Part shown: positions 1-7,536 of the stretch, in pieces
Position numbering within the stretch: the first letter of the stretch is position 1
Layout of the letters: each line of letters begins with the position of its first letter
Assembly: GCF_023638035.1 (NCBI RefSeq)
Contig: NZ_JAKRVX010000001.1
Span: 310,001 to 374,000, forward strand
Direction of reading: 5' to 3'
Source of the DNA: Natronocalculus amylovorans
GTDB taxonomy: Archaea; Halobacteriota; Halobacteria; Halobacteriales; Haloferacaceae
Length of the DNA: 64,000 nt
Made by a program: the position numbers and the translations under genes
The notes under the pieces: generated by a model
The model's database searches: none
What the model was told of the DNA's origin: nothing
The model's input: only the letters and a program-made list of their open reading frames with translations

Positions 1-387
1 TGGCGTTCGTGTTTCGGTTTCGAAGTGTCCCACCGCGTGGTTTGAGGATGCGAATGCAACTTTTTCAACGTCAGCATTGACTGCAGCCTCATACAGTGCT
101 TGTGTGCCATCGATGTTGTTCCGAAGAACGCTCGTCCATGGCGCAGTTTTTCGCGGGTCTCCTGCAAGGTGGATAATTGCACCAACACCGGAGACTGCCT
201 CACGAAGCGCCGGTCGATCGGTAATGTCTGCAACAATCACATCATCTTTTGATGTTCCCTCCGGGAGTTTATCACGAGAGAGTGGCTCACGATCAAGTAG
301 CCGCCAGTCGTATTTTGGTCCAAGATCCCGGAGGACCGCCTGCCCGACACGCCCGCCGGCTCCGGTCAGAAGGACTGGTCGATCCAT
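1..387 (-). CDS. azf: NAD-dependent epimerase/dehydratase, Azf-like sugar dehydrogenase (3' part beyond the window)
   Basis: The reading frame enters the window from the left edge and starts at the ATG complementary to 385-387, so only the first 129 residues are visible. Residues 5-15 (VLLTGAGGRVG) are the Rossmann GxxGxxG nucleotide-binding loop of the extended short-chain dehydrogenase family. HLAGDP (around 73-78) and SSNHAVG (114-120) are typical of the archaeal zwischenferment Azf (NAD-dependent glucose-6-phosphate dehydrogenase of the oxidative pentose phosphate route) and related uronate dehydrogenases. The catalytic YxxxK lies outside the window. It is divergent from mptD, with about 115 bases between them. 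Family is firm; the exact substrate is inferred from recalled similarity to haloarchaeal Azf. Confidence 0.72.
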   Translation of the reverse strand, partial: MDRPVLLTGAGGRVGQAVLRDLGPKYDWRLLDREPLSRDKLPEGTSKDDVIVADITDRPALREAVSGVGAIIHLAGDPRKTAPWTSVLRNNIDGTQALYEAAVNADVEKVAFASSNHAVGHFETETRTP

Positions 388-502
388 ATAGTTGTCTAAG
401 AGACGACAGAGCGTAAGTAAGCCGCGGTTTGTGCACGGACCTGTACGAATATGAACAGGTAGAAGTCGATACTCCTTACCAGCCGCCAATAGTAGATGAT
501 GT

Positions 503-844
503 ATGGCGACTACTGCAGAACAGGCCTGTTTTGAAGCAGGAATAAAGTTCGGATCGCTCTACCACCAGTTTGCTGGAACACCGATTAGCCCGCACAGTAC
601 ACGAAGTTTAGAACAAGCAATGGCTGAATCGATCGAAAACCAACCCTTCTGTACAAGTGTGACGGTTGAAATCGATGATGAAAAAGTGGCGGACGCGATC
701 GATCATACAAACGGATACACAGAACTCACCGGGTCGTTAATGGAGGTAACAATGCAGATTGAATATGAAGATGTAGTAGTCACCACTCGAATGGAGATGG
801 AAAACGGCTATCCGCTGATGAAACTTGAGTCTGTCACACAGTAG
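503..844 (+). CDS. mptD: Archaeal dihydroneopterin aldolase MptD
   Basis: This 113-residue protein matches the small archaeal dihydroneopterin aldolase family. That family converts 7,8-dihydroneopterin to 6-hydroxymethyl-dihydropterin and glycolaldehyde in pterin (methanopterin or folate) synthesis. The N-terminal signature FEAGIKFGSLYHQFAGTP (residues 10-27) is highly characteristic of the family, and the length is normal. The ATG at 503 is the natural start. It stands alone, divergent from the Azf-like gene. Halophilic archaea use folate-type cofactors, so folate synthesis is the likely pathway (inference). Confidence 0.8.
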   Translation: MATTAEQACFEAGIKFGSLYHQFAGTPISPHSTRSLEQAMAESIENQPFCTSVTVEIDDEKVADAIDHTNGYTELTGSLMEVTMQIEYEDVVVTTRMEMENGYPLMKLESVTQ

Positions 845-932
845 CGTATAGTGAAACTAATCGCGTAAGATACGGCAAACAGCACACAAAATAGTCCGAT
901 AGAGTGAATTTCACTTTCGCTTTTGGGATCGC

Positions 933-940
933 TTTTAAAA
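933..940 (+). promoter_or_regulatory. TATA box of the DUF5790-like gene
   Basis: TTTTAAAA lies 24-31 bases before the ATG at 964. This is the spacing expected of an archaeal TATA box on a leaderless transcript, and it argues for 964 rather than the in-frame GTG at 904 as the start. Confidence 0.6.
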
Positions 941-963
941 AGGCAGGAGTCGAAATAGTGGGT

Positions 964-1413
964 ATGAGCCAATCAACGTTTGATGATGACGATCTCTTCA
1001 GCGAAGGTGCAGATGAGATGCGTGCAGATGTCGAGAAACATCTCGATGCGGCAAAAGCCGAACTCCCAAGCGCAGCCGAAGTTTGGGAGACTGATGCAGA
1101 GAATGTTCTCGGCGTACTAAATGCATTAAAAGGCGCTCTTGATGTTGGCGACGCAGCCGATGAGCTTCGACAGGCGAAAAAATGGTATGTGATCGGTGAG
1201 CGTGCAGATGCATTCGAGGACGCAGACGATCTCAAAACGGAGATTGAATCCGTGGGTGAGCTCATCGAACAGATTTCCGATGCGAAAGAGCAGGTAAGTT
1301 CGCTTGCAGGTACAATTCCAGCTCTCAAGGGCGCACTTGACGATGCAGAATCGGATGTTGACTTGGTTGATGAAGGCGATGACACCGCAGAAGCTGCAGA
1401 GTCAGACGATTAA
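964..1413 (+). CDS. Haloarchaeal acidic coiled-coil protein (DUF5790-like)
   Basis: This soluble, very acidic protein of 149 residues has long predicted helices (KHLDAAKAELPSAAEVWETD, then a KKWYVIGERADAFEDADDL segment) and a low-complexity acidic tail. There is no signal peptide or membrane segment. It resembles a haloarchaea-restricted family I recall as DUF5790; function is unknown. An in-frame GTG 20 codons upstream exists, but the TATA box at 933-940 sits inside that extension, so the ATG at 964 is chosen. It ends two bases before the convergent creatininase gene. Confidence 0.72.
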   Translation: MSQSTFDDDDLFSEGADEMRADVEKHLDAAKAELPSAAEVWETDAENVLGVLNALKGALDVGDAADELRQAKKWYVIGERADAFEDADDLKTEIESVGELIEQISDAKEQVSSLAGTIPALKGALDDAESDVDLVDEGDDTAEAAESDD

Positions 1414-1415
1414 TA

Positions 1416-2156
1416 TCAGCGCTTCTGTTGTGTTCGAGCAGAAACCGCTTCCAGCAGTGAGACCAACTCATCTGTAGCAGTTTCGAGAAGTTCTACACCA
1501 AGTTCGGCGCTTGCATCAGTTGGCTCTCCAACGACACCATTTTCTGTGAACTCGATCGAATCATGCGCGAGGTTCACGCCAGCGACCCACTCACCCCACC
1601 GATCGGCACCCCTTTCTGCTGCAGTTTCAAGCTGATCCGATCGAATGGTGTCTGGGTACGTGTGCTGGAGCAGGCTTGTCTCTAACACGCCACCATGACC
1701 CATTCGTGTGCTGTGTTCACCGACAGCGTTGAACCATGTGAACCCAACCGCGTAGGCGTCATCATGGCGAGAGATGATGCCAGTCAGTTCGTTGAGCGCG
1801 TCGATATTGCCACCATGGCCGTTCACGATCACGACGCGATCGAACCCGTGGTGCGCCAAGCTGGCGACAGTCTCACGGAGATATGCCCGAAACGTATCGG
1901 GTGAGACCCACAGTGTTCCAGCAAAGCTGCGATGTTCCTCCGCGATACCGATCGGGATTGTCGGAATAACGACGATTTCGCGACCTGTTTGTGCTTCATA
2001 TTTTTCTGCACCGGCTTGTGCAACAGATCCCGCGTTGAGCGAATCTGTTCCAAGCGGTGCGTGTGGCCCATGTTGTTCGGTGCTACCAACAGGAACGATC
2101 GCAAGCGACGAGTCAAGCGCATCAACTTCTTGCCACGTAGCCGTTTCAAGCTGCAT
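1416..2156 (-). CDS. Creatininase-family amidohydrolase (ArfB-like)
   Basis: This 246-residue enzyme belongs to the creatininase superfamily. The metal-binding set is visible: E27 and H29 in STEQHGPH, D38 in GTDS, H114 in NGHGGN, and E159 in GGVLETS. Archaeal members include ArfB, a formamide hydrolase acting after the archaeal GTP cyclohydrolase in riboflavin and F420 synthesis, and this is the most attractive role here. Other members are peptidases or creatinine amidohydrolases. The ATG at 2156 is preferred because a longer frame to 2324 would run through the start of the divergent gene at 2277. The fold is secure; the substrate is inferred. Confidence 0.78.
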   Translation of the reverse strand: MQLETATWQEVDALDSSLAIVPVGSTEQHGPHAPLGTDSLNAGSVAQAGAEKYEAQTGREIVVIPTIPIGIAEEHRSFAGTLWVSPDTFRAYLRETVASLAHHGFDRVVIVNGHGGNIDALNELTGIISRHDDAYAVGFTWFNAVGEHSTRMGHGGVLETSLLQHTYPDTIRSDQLETAAERGADRWGEWVAGVNLAHDSIEFTENGVVGEPTDASAELGVELLETATDELVSLLEAVSARTQQKR

Positions 2157-2276
2157 ACACAGAACACAACTGCGGGATACTTCAAGTGCAACAATCATCG
2201 AAGCCGATAAGTCCAGTGTCCGAACGGTGCAAATCGGTTTATCGAACGCAGCCGTCACGTATGCTAGTGTACAATC

Positions 2277-2618
2277 ATGAGCGATGAAAAAACAGAGCAA
2301 ACCCATGGGATTGCAGTTGAACATTTACTAGAGAGAGCACAACAGGTAGAGTATCCAATTAGTATGGAGACTGCAATTGACACCTTCGGGAGCGAGACGA
2401 TTGAACACGGTGATGAGGAGGTGACAGTTGCGTCAGTTTTTACTCGGTATCAACAGGGAACACGACACGATACGACGGCTGGAGAGATTACGATCGAAGA
2501 CGCAGAGGGCCTTACAGAGTTACTCGTCACAGCGATCGGTGAGGATGGGGGTGGTGGTGAGAACAATTCGGACCATGGCGTTGAGACAGCCAATGCAGAA
2601 GATTCCGAGTCCGGCTGA
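2277..2618 (+). CDS. Conserved haloarchaeal small protein (DUF5789-like)
   Basis: This 113-residue acidic soluble protein has a folded-looking core at residues 12-90. VEYPISMETAIDTFGSETIE is followed by VTVASVFTRYQ and a helical LTELLVTAIGED segment, and the tail is glycine/asparagine rich. The pattern resembles a haloarchaeal family I know as DUF5789, but I am not certain. A TATA-like GTTTATCG lies about 36 bases before the start. It is divergent from the creatininase gene and convergent with the ABC exporter gene 14 bases downstream. No function can be assigned. Confidence 0.6.
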   Translation: MSDEKTEQTHGIAVEHLLERAQQVEYPISMETAIDTFGSETIEHGDEEVTVASVFTRYQQGTRHDTTAGEITIEDAEGLTELLVTAIGEDGGGGENNSDHGVETANAEDSESG

Positions 2619-2632
2619 AATCCGAACCGCGG

Positions 2633-4570
2633 TTAGTCGTCTGTTGACTCAATATCAACGTTGGTTCGAGCTTGTCTGCGGGCAGCACGCTGAATGAACT
2701 CCTCTGGAAGCGAATCGATTTCGCCTGCTTGGACACCCCATAAGTGTGCGTAGAGACCGTCTTCGGAGAGTAGCTCAGAGTGCGTTCCACGCTCGACAAT
2801 CTGCCCGTCTTCAAGCACAACAATCATATCTGCATCTTTGATTGTCGAGAGACGGTGTGCGATCGCAAACGTCGTCCGCTCTTCAGTGAGTTCATCCAAA
2901 CTGCGCTGAATGAGCATTTCGGTCTCGGTATCGACATCTGATGTCGCCTCGTCGAGAATCAGAATATCGGGGTCTTTGAGGATGGCACGGGCGATCGCAA
3001 CACGTTGTCGCTGCCCCCCGGAGAGTTTGACACCGCGTTCACCAACCATTGTATCATATCCATCTGGCAGATTCTCGATGAAGTCATGTGCTTCTGCGGC
3101 TTTGGCGGCGGCGACAACATCCGCGTCCGAGGCATCAAATGCACCGTATGCGATGTTATCTTTCACCGTTCCATAGAAGAGATACGAATCCTGTCCAACG
3201 TAGCCCATTGACTGTCTGAGACTGGAGAGTTGGACATTTCGGATATCTTGATTGTCGATCGTTATGCTGCCCGCATCCGTATCATAGAGCCTGAGCAATA
3301 GTTTCAGTACAGTTGATTTTCCGGCCCCAGTTGGCCCAACGAGTGCAACCGTCTCACCACCATCGACGTCAAAACTGATATCCGAAATAATCTGCTCGTT
3401 ATTGTTGTAGCTGAACGAGACTGAGTCGTATGAGACGCGCCCGTCAGAGACAACGAGTTCTTCAACGTCAGTTTGCTCCTCGATGCGACCGTTCTCATCC
3501 ATGAGCCCGAAAATACGCTCAGCGGATGCTTCCGCACGCTGGAACATATTGATGATTTGGCCGAACTGTGCCATTGGCCACACAAGTTGTTGTGTGAGAA
3601 GGATAAACGTCACAAATGCACCTTCATTGAGTGTGCCCGTGAATGGACCGGGACCAACCCCTGTAAACACCCAGTAGCCACCGACAAGGAACGTCAGCAC
3701 AAATCCGATCCCGGATATGAGCTGTAGCCCCGGGAAGAATTTGATTCGGATCTTGATCGCACCCCAGTTTGTGCCAAAGTATTTCTGTGAGACCTCATCG
3801 ACTCGTCCGGATTCAAAGTTCTCCGTGTTTGAGGATTTGATAACCTGAATGCCACCAAGGTTGTTTTCCAGCCGGGAGTTGACTTTTCCGACGCTCGATC
3901 GGACTGCGGCATATTTTGGCTGGATTCGTTTGACAAAGATGTACGTAAATACAGCAATGAGCGGGACTGGTGACATTGCAACAAGTGCCAACTGCGGGTT
4001 CAGTGAGACGAGAATCACTGCAATTCCGATCACCATCACACCAAGGCGGAACGCGGAGTTCAATCCATCATTGAGAAAGCGTTCCAACTGATTCACATCG
4101 TTTGAAAGAATCGACATCATCTCCCCGGTCTGTTTGTCGGCGAAGAACTCCATGTCGAGTCGCTGCATCTTGTCGTACGTGTCAGTCCTGACTTCGTGTT
4201 GGATGTTCTGTGCGAACGCGTTGAACCCCCAGTTTCGAATCCAGTGGAAGGCGGCGCCGATCAAGAATGAGGCTGCGATAATCGCCACTGTCAACATGAA
4301 CTGTTCGGTTTCATTCGTTGGGAGCCATGCATCAGGCACGAGCGGAAGGCTGAACGCTTCGTTTCGGAGAAAGATCCCATCGATCGCAATACCAAGCAAC
4401 AACGGCGGGAGAAGATCGAGAATCCGAGCAAAAATACTCGCGAGAATACCTGCACTGACGGAGAACCAATGTGGGCGGCCATAGCTGAACAACAGCCGCT
4501 TCATTGGCTTATCAATGCGATCGCGTTGGTCCTCGAACGGATCATCATCTTCCCAGTCGATACTACTCAT
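2633..4570 (-). CDS. ABC exporter, fused membrane and ATPase domains
   Basis: This half-transporter of 645 residues (counted from the ATG at 4570) has an N-terminal six-helix membrane domain, roughly residues 25-350, and a C-terminal nucleotide-binding domain. The ATPase motifs are intact: Walker A GPTGAGKST (412-420), Q-loop VGQD (about 458), signature LSGGQ (516-520), Walker B ILILDE (about 536-541) and H-loop AIAHR. It is of the multidrug/lipid exporter type (MsbA, LmrA-like) and would act as a homodimer in the cytoplasmic membrane. The substrate is unknown. An ATG nine codons upstream (4597) is an alternative start. It is followed on the same strand, in transcription order, only by convergent genes, so it is probably monocistronic. 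Confidence 0.85.
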   Translation of the reverse strand: MSSIDWEDDDPFEDQRDRIDKPMKRLLFSYGRPHWFSVSAGILASIFARILDLLPPLLLGIAIDGIFLRNEAFSLPLVPDAWLPTNETEQFMLTVAIIAASFLIGAAFHWIRNWGFNAFAQNIQHEVRTDTYDKMQRLDMEFFADKQTGEMMSILSNDVNQLERFLNDGLNSAFRLGVMVIGIAVILVSLNPQLALVAMSPVPLIAVFTYIFVKRIQPKYAAVRSSVGKVNSRLENNLGGIQVIKSSNTENFESGRVDEVSQKYFGTNWGAIKIRIKFFPGLQLISGIGFVLTFLVGGYWVFTGVGPGPFTGTLNEGAFVTFILLTQQLVWPMAQFGQIINMFQRAEASAERIFGLMDENGRIEEQTDVEELVVSDGRVSYDSVSFSYNNNEQIISDISFDVDGGETVALVGPTGAGKSTVLKLLLRLYDTDAGSITIDNQDIRNVQLSSLRQSMGYVGQDSYLFYGTVKDNIAYGAFDASDADVVAAAKAAEAHDFIENLPDGYDTMVGERGVKLSGGQRQRVAIARAILKDPDILILDEATSDVDTETEMLIQRSLDELTEERTTFAIAHRLSTIKDADMIVVLEDGQIVERGTHSELLSEDGLYAHLWGVQAGEIDSLPEEFIQRAARRQARTNVDIESTDD

Positions 4571-4651
4571 TACACTACTGTTCGGTGTGCGCTTCAAAGA
4601 GTATTCCCTTCGAATCGAAATATACCGGTGAAAACAGCCGGAGTGTGCGAG

Positions 4652-5155
4652 TTAGCGGCGCGGCCGCCGATCGTCAAGATCAAATTCGACGCGATCGCCG
4701 ATCGTAATCCCCCGATCGGCCATGTATCCTTCATTTACCTCAAGAATGAACTGTCCCTCGCCAGTATAGCTCGTGAGATCGTCTTGGTTTTCTTCAACAG
4801 GTGCGGAGTGGATTTCGGTAATGTAGCCATCTTCATCGATGAATACAATATCGATCGGGAAGTCCATATTTCGCATTACGTATGAGTAGGTTCCAGGCTC
4901 GTCGTGGATGAACAACATGCCTTCATCGTCGTCAAGCGATTCAGTGTCACTGAGGCCGGTGTAGCGTTTCGCAAAGTCATCTGCAATCCGAACATCGACG
5001 ACCCCGAGCTCCCCACCGGTGTCGGCGGATTCGATCTCGATCGTCGTCCATTCATACTCACCACCAGCAATGAACCCGAGCTGGTAGCCAACAACACCGC
5101 CGACTGCGAGGAGGCCAACCACTGCGATCGCCACAAAGATACGTCGGGAGGTCAC
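4652..5155 (-). CDS. DUF192 family membrane-anchored protein
   Basis: The protein has one N-terminal membrane segment (IFVAIAVVGLLAVGGVVGYQ) followed by a DUF192 domain. In that domain RYTGLSDTESLDDDEGMLFI, then a YVMRNMDFPIDIVFID core, match the family signature of R-x-x-GL, GMLF and M-x-N-x-xFPiDi. The domain would face outside the cell. The longest frame opens at 5245, but the first 30 residues look unlike a signal sequence; the GTG at 5155 puts the membrane helix at the N terminus and clears the tRNA-Val gene. That gives 167 residues. The biochemical function of the family is unknown. Confidence 0.72.
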   Translation of the reverse strand: MTSRRIFVAIAVVGLLAVGGVVGYQLGFIAGGEYEWTTIEIESADTGGELGVVDVRIADDFAKRYTGLSDTESLDDDEGMLFIHDEPGTYSYVMRNMDFPIDIVFIDEDGYITEIHSAPVEENQDDLTSYTGEGQFILEVNEGYMADRGITIGDRVEFDLDDRRPRR

Positions 5156-5266
5156 ATCGCACGAGACGGGTGGGATTTGGATAGTTATTTCGACCCACGG
5201 GAATCGATCGCAGAGACGCGGGCAGAAAGAAAGGGTTATCCCCACGCGGCGGGTTCGATCGAATGC

Positions 5267-5339
5267 GGGCTCGTGGTCTAGTGGTTATGACGTGTCCCTT
5301 ACAAGGACGAGATCGGCGGTTCGATTCCGCCCGAGCCCA
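5267..5339 (+). tRNA. tRNA-Val (anticodon UAC)
   Basis: A complete cloverleaf folds from 73 bases: acceptor GGGCTCG pairs with CGAGCCC, the D arm is GTCT/TGAC, the anticodon stem TGTCC/GGACG encloses loop CTTACAA (anticodon TAC), the T arm is GGCGG-TTCGATT-CCGCC, and the discriminator is A. No intron is seen and CCA is not encoded. Broken copies of its 3' half lie just downstream. Confidence 0.95.
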
Positions 5340-5340
5340 T

Positions 5341-5379
5341 CAGATTTTGTGACGAGCTAAACGGTGAGTCACAAATCTG
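5341..5379 (+). repeat. Long hairpin directly after tRNA-Val
   Basis: CAGATTTTGTGAC (5341-5353) pairs with GTCACAAATCTG (5368-5379) apart from one extra T, leaving a loop of 14 bases. It begins two bases after the tRNA discriminator. It could be a processing or termination element of the tRNA transcript, or the edge of a decayed insertion. Confidence 0.6.
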
Positions 5380-5421
5380 TTTCAGTGAGGGCGGTCGAAG
5401 CAGGGAGCAAACGAAGTGAGC

Positions 5422-5449
5422 GATCGTGGTTCGATTCCGCCCGAGCCCA
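5422..5449 (+). repeat. Duplicated 3' end of tRNA-Val (att-like remnant)
   Basis: Bases 5428-5449 are identical to 5318-5339, the T arm, 3' acceptor strand and discriminator of tRNA-Val. Bases 5422-5426 also match the variable-loop region, with one base deleted between. A third, degenerate copy is at 5526-5544, ending in CGGCCCAC. Both downstream copies are preceded by AAGTGAGCGA-like sequence. Such partial tRNA copies are what integrase-type insertion into a tRNA gene leaves behind; no integrase remains here. Confidence 0.65.
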
Positions 5450-5751
5450 CTCAACCCGGCAAACGAAGTGAGCCGTGGGTGTATTTCTGTAAGGGCAAAT
5501 CTACTCAGGAAGTGAGCGAGTGAGGGTCGATTCTGCTCGGCCCACTGCGGTTTTATACTGAACACACAACTGGGCCACCGACGTGATTCGTTGAACATTG
5601 TTCAATGGAAGTTACCATAATACACGGAGATACTGCTGTAAGATTGAGTTGTATTCAGGTAGGTCACTGTTTTTCACAGATTTTGATAGAATAACGAAGT
5701 GGGAGATTCCTCGACGTTGAACTGCCTTCTCAGAAGGTGAGGAATAAAATA

Positions 5752-6171
5752 ATGTCAGATACAGAGTTGGGATCCCACGAATGGTGGGAACAGTACAAAG
5801 AGACAGTCAATACAGACAAAGAGATGAAAGTACGTGGTCACGATCGGTTCAACACGAACTTCTTTGTTGAGATCGATGACGATCGGTTCTTGATCGAAAT
5901 GCATGGTGGGGAGGTCGAAACGATCGTGCCAAATCCTGGCGTGAATCAGGAGTGGTCGTTTGGTGTTCGAGGAAGCAAACAGGCGTGGGAGGAGTTCGTC
6001 CAGGAGCTACCACCTGCACATAACAATGAGATTATTGCGTCAAACTATCGGACAGCAGTCAGAGGTGAGGACGGCCATCTTGAGCTGCAAGGCAATAACA
6101 AACGAATTTTCCAGAATCTGCGGCCATTCCAGCGAGCGCTCGATCTGATGCGCGTTGCACACAATACCTAA
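5752..6171 (+). CDS. Uncharacterised SCP2-like protein paired with a hydrolase
   Basis: This soluble protein of 139 residues starts with SHEWWEQYKETVN and has a beta-rich core (FFVEIDDDRFLIEMHGGEVE, then a WSFGVRGSKQAWEEFVQELP segment). The alternation of strands, the Trp-rich segment and the final helix recall SCP2 sterol-carrier-type domains that bind hydrophobic ligands; this is a fold impression only. The ATG at 5752 has GGTGAG at 5736-5741 as a ribosome-binding site, which favours it over a GTG at 5737. The alpha/beta hydrolase starts 18 bases downstream, so the two genes are probably co-transcribed and act on the same organic compound. The block lies immediately after tRNA-Val and may be acquired. 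Confidence 0.6.
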   Translation: MSDTELGSHEWWEQYKETVNTDKEMKVRGHDRFNTNFFVEIDDDRFLIEMHGGEVETIVPNPGVNQEWSFGVRGSKQAWEEFVQELPPAHNNEIIASNYRTAVRGEDGHLELQGNNKRIFQNLRPFQRALDLMRVAHNT

Positions 6172-6189
6172 TTAGCAAACCACCAAACA

Positions 6190-7134
6190 ATGACGATCGA
6201 ACCACCAGCCCACGGCGAGAAAGAATCGATTACTGGACACTATGTTGGCGTTGAAATAGAGGGTGTCAAACATCGCGTCTACTACGAAGAAGCAGGCCCC
6301 GAAGATGGAATTCCGCTGCTTTGTCAACACACTGCGGGGAACCATGGCCACGAGTGGCGGCATCTCCTTGCAGACGAGGAGATCACAGAGCATTTCAGAG
6401 TGATCGCGTACGACTTACCACATCACGGAAAATCCGTCCCACCGACGACAGAGGAGTGGTGGACCGAAGATTACACGCTCACTGAAACCACATTCGCAGA
6501 GAGTATTGTAAGCATTGCAGATGCACTGGAGCTTGAGGACCCCGTATACATGGGTTCAAGCATCGGTGGAAACATCATTCTACAGCTAGGTGATTGGCAT
6601 CCAGATCGGTTCCGTGCACTCATTGGTTTGGAGTGTGGCACCCACAGCCCGGGATACTATTTAGACTGGTTCCACCATCCGCAGGTGAACATCGCGGAGG
6701 TAAGTGCATACGCATGCTGGGGGCTGATGGCCCCACATGGTCCAGAAGCCGCACGACGCGAAACAATGCATCTCTATGAGCAGGGTTCAACTGGTCTGTT
6801 CCGTGGCGATCTCTACTACTACTCAGTGGATCATGACTACCGGAACAAACTTGACCAGGTTGATCCGGAGTGTCCGGTGTACGTGATGAACGGTGAGTAC
6901 GACTTTGCAACCGATCCTGACGATGCGCGAGCGGTTGCAGAAGGAGTTGGAGAGATGGCAAGCGCGATCGAGATGACGAACATCGGCCATTTCCCGATGA
7001 GCGAAAATCCCGAACTGTTCAACGCATACATCAAAGTCGTCCTCGACGAAATTAGGGGTGAGGACGTGACTATTCCTGAGCGACTGACGCCCGAAAAAGT
7101 TGGCGTGAGCGTTCCAGAGGCGACCACAGAGTAG
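6190..7134 (+). CDS. Alpha/beta hydrolase
   Basis: This 314-residue cytosolic hydrolase has the complete catalytic triad of the alpha/beta fold: nucleophile S124 in GSSIG (122-126), acid D238 in NGEYDFATDP, and H267 in NIGHFPM. HTAGNHGHEWRHLL (47-60) forms the oxyanion-hole region, and YDLPHHGKS (74-82) is the usual strand-4 landmark. Candidates are an ester, lactone or C-C bond hydrolase; the substrate cannot be read from sequence. It follows the SCP2-like gene by 18 bases. Family assignment is secure. Confidence 0.85.
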   Translation: MTIEPPAHGEKESITGHYVGVEIEGVKHRVYYEEAGPEDGIPLLCQHTAGNHGHEWRHLLADEEITEHFRVIAYDLPHHGKSVPPTTEEWWTEDYTLTETTFAESIVSIADALELEDPVYMGSSIGGNIILQLGDWHPDRFRALIGLECGTHSPGYYLDWFHHPQVNIAEVSAYACWGLMAPHGPEAARRETMHLYEQGSTGLFRGDLYYYSVDHDYRNKLDQVDPECPVYVMNGEYDFATDPDDARAVAEGVGEMASAIEMTNIGHFPMSENPELFNAYIKVVLDEIRGEDVTIPERLTPEKVGVSVPEATTE

Positions 7135-7173
7135 CGATCGGTTGCCTCCGTATTTGTTCAATTGAGAGGCAAG

Positions 7174-7428
7174 CTACGATGCGATCTGGTAGCCTGATTT
7201 TTCGAGTGCGGTAACAACAGCTGTTGGAACACCACCGAGAAGCACACCTGCAGGCTCAAGCTGACGCCGTGCAGGGTCGGTTTCTGCAAACACAAGCGTG
7301 GTACAGTCCTCAATTGAGGACCACCACGTAACTTCAACAAGTGGATATTCCATATGTTGTTTGTATGGTGTTTCTCGTATCTCAATTTGTACGCCACTGC
7401 CCTGATGGCTCACTGTCTCTCGTTCCAT
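7174..7428 (-). CDS. Small conserved-looking protein, function unknown
   Basis: This 84-residue frame reads VQIEIRETPYKQHMEYPLVE, then VTWWSSIEDCTTLVFAETD and a helical PTAVVTALEKSGY end, with halophile-like acidic bias and sensible strand/helix alternation. The other frames here give arginine-rich shadow peptides, so this one is probably real. It has one Cys and no membrane segment or signal. It lies between the convergent hydrolase and the DASS transporter gene, which is oriented the same way upstream of it with about 108 bases between. No family is recognised. Confidence 0.5.
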   Translation of the reverse strand: MERETVSHQGSGVQIEIRETPYKQHMEYPLVEVTWWSSIEDCTTLVFAETDPARRQLEPAGVLLGGVPTAVVTALEKSGYQIAS

Positions 7429-7536
7429 ATTCGATACCCCGATCGGCCCGGGTTATACTCTGTGAGGATGTAACCGATATAACCTTACCGCAACGTAGCT
7501 GCAATTTTCAGCGGAGAATCACGTTCGCTTACGTAC

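Larger units (their letters stand above)
5340..5751. other. Gene-free stretch with repeats after tRNA-Val
   Basis: About 410 bases hold no credible gene. The content is a hairpin (5341-5379), the exact tRNA-Val 3' copy (5422-5449), a 15-base direct repeat GCAAACGAAGTGAGC at 5407-5421 and 5459-5473, a degenerate tRNA copy near 5526-5544, then AT-rich sequence leading into the next gene. The minus-strand frame through the tRNA copies is an artefact of tRNA sequence. Confidence 0.6.

Noticed and set aside
834-1385. A Ser/Ala-rich frame on the minus strand opposite the DUF5790-like gene
   Set aside because: Antisense shadow; the sense frame is acidic, has a TATA box and a sensible start.
5299-5598. 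A minus-strand frame of 99 residues including GSGGIEPPISSL
   Set aside because: Such peptides come from reading tRNA 3' ends as coding; the frame runs through tRNA-Val and its copies.
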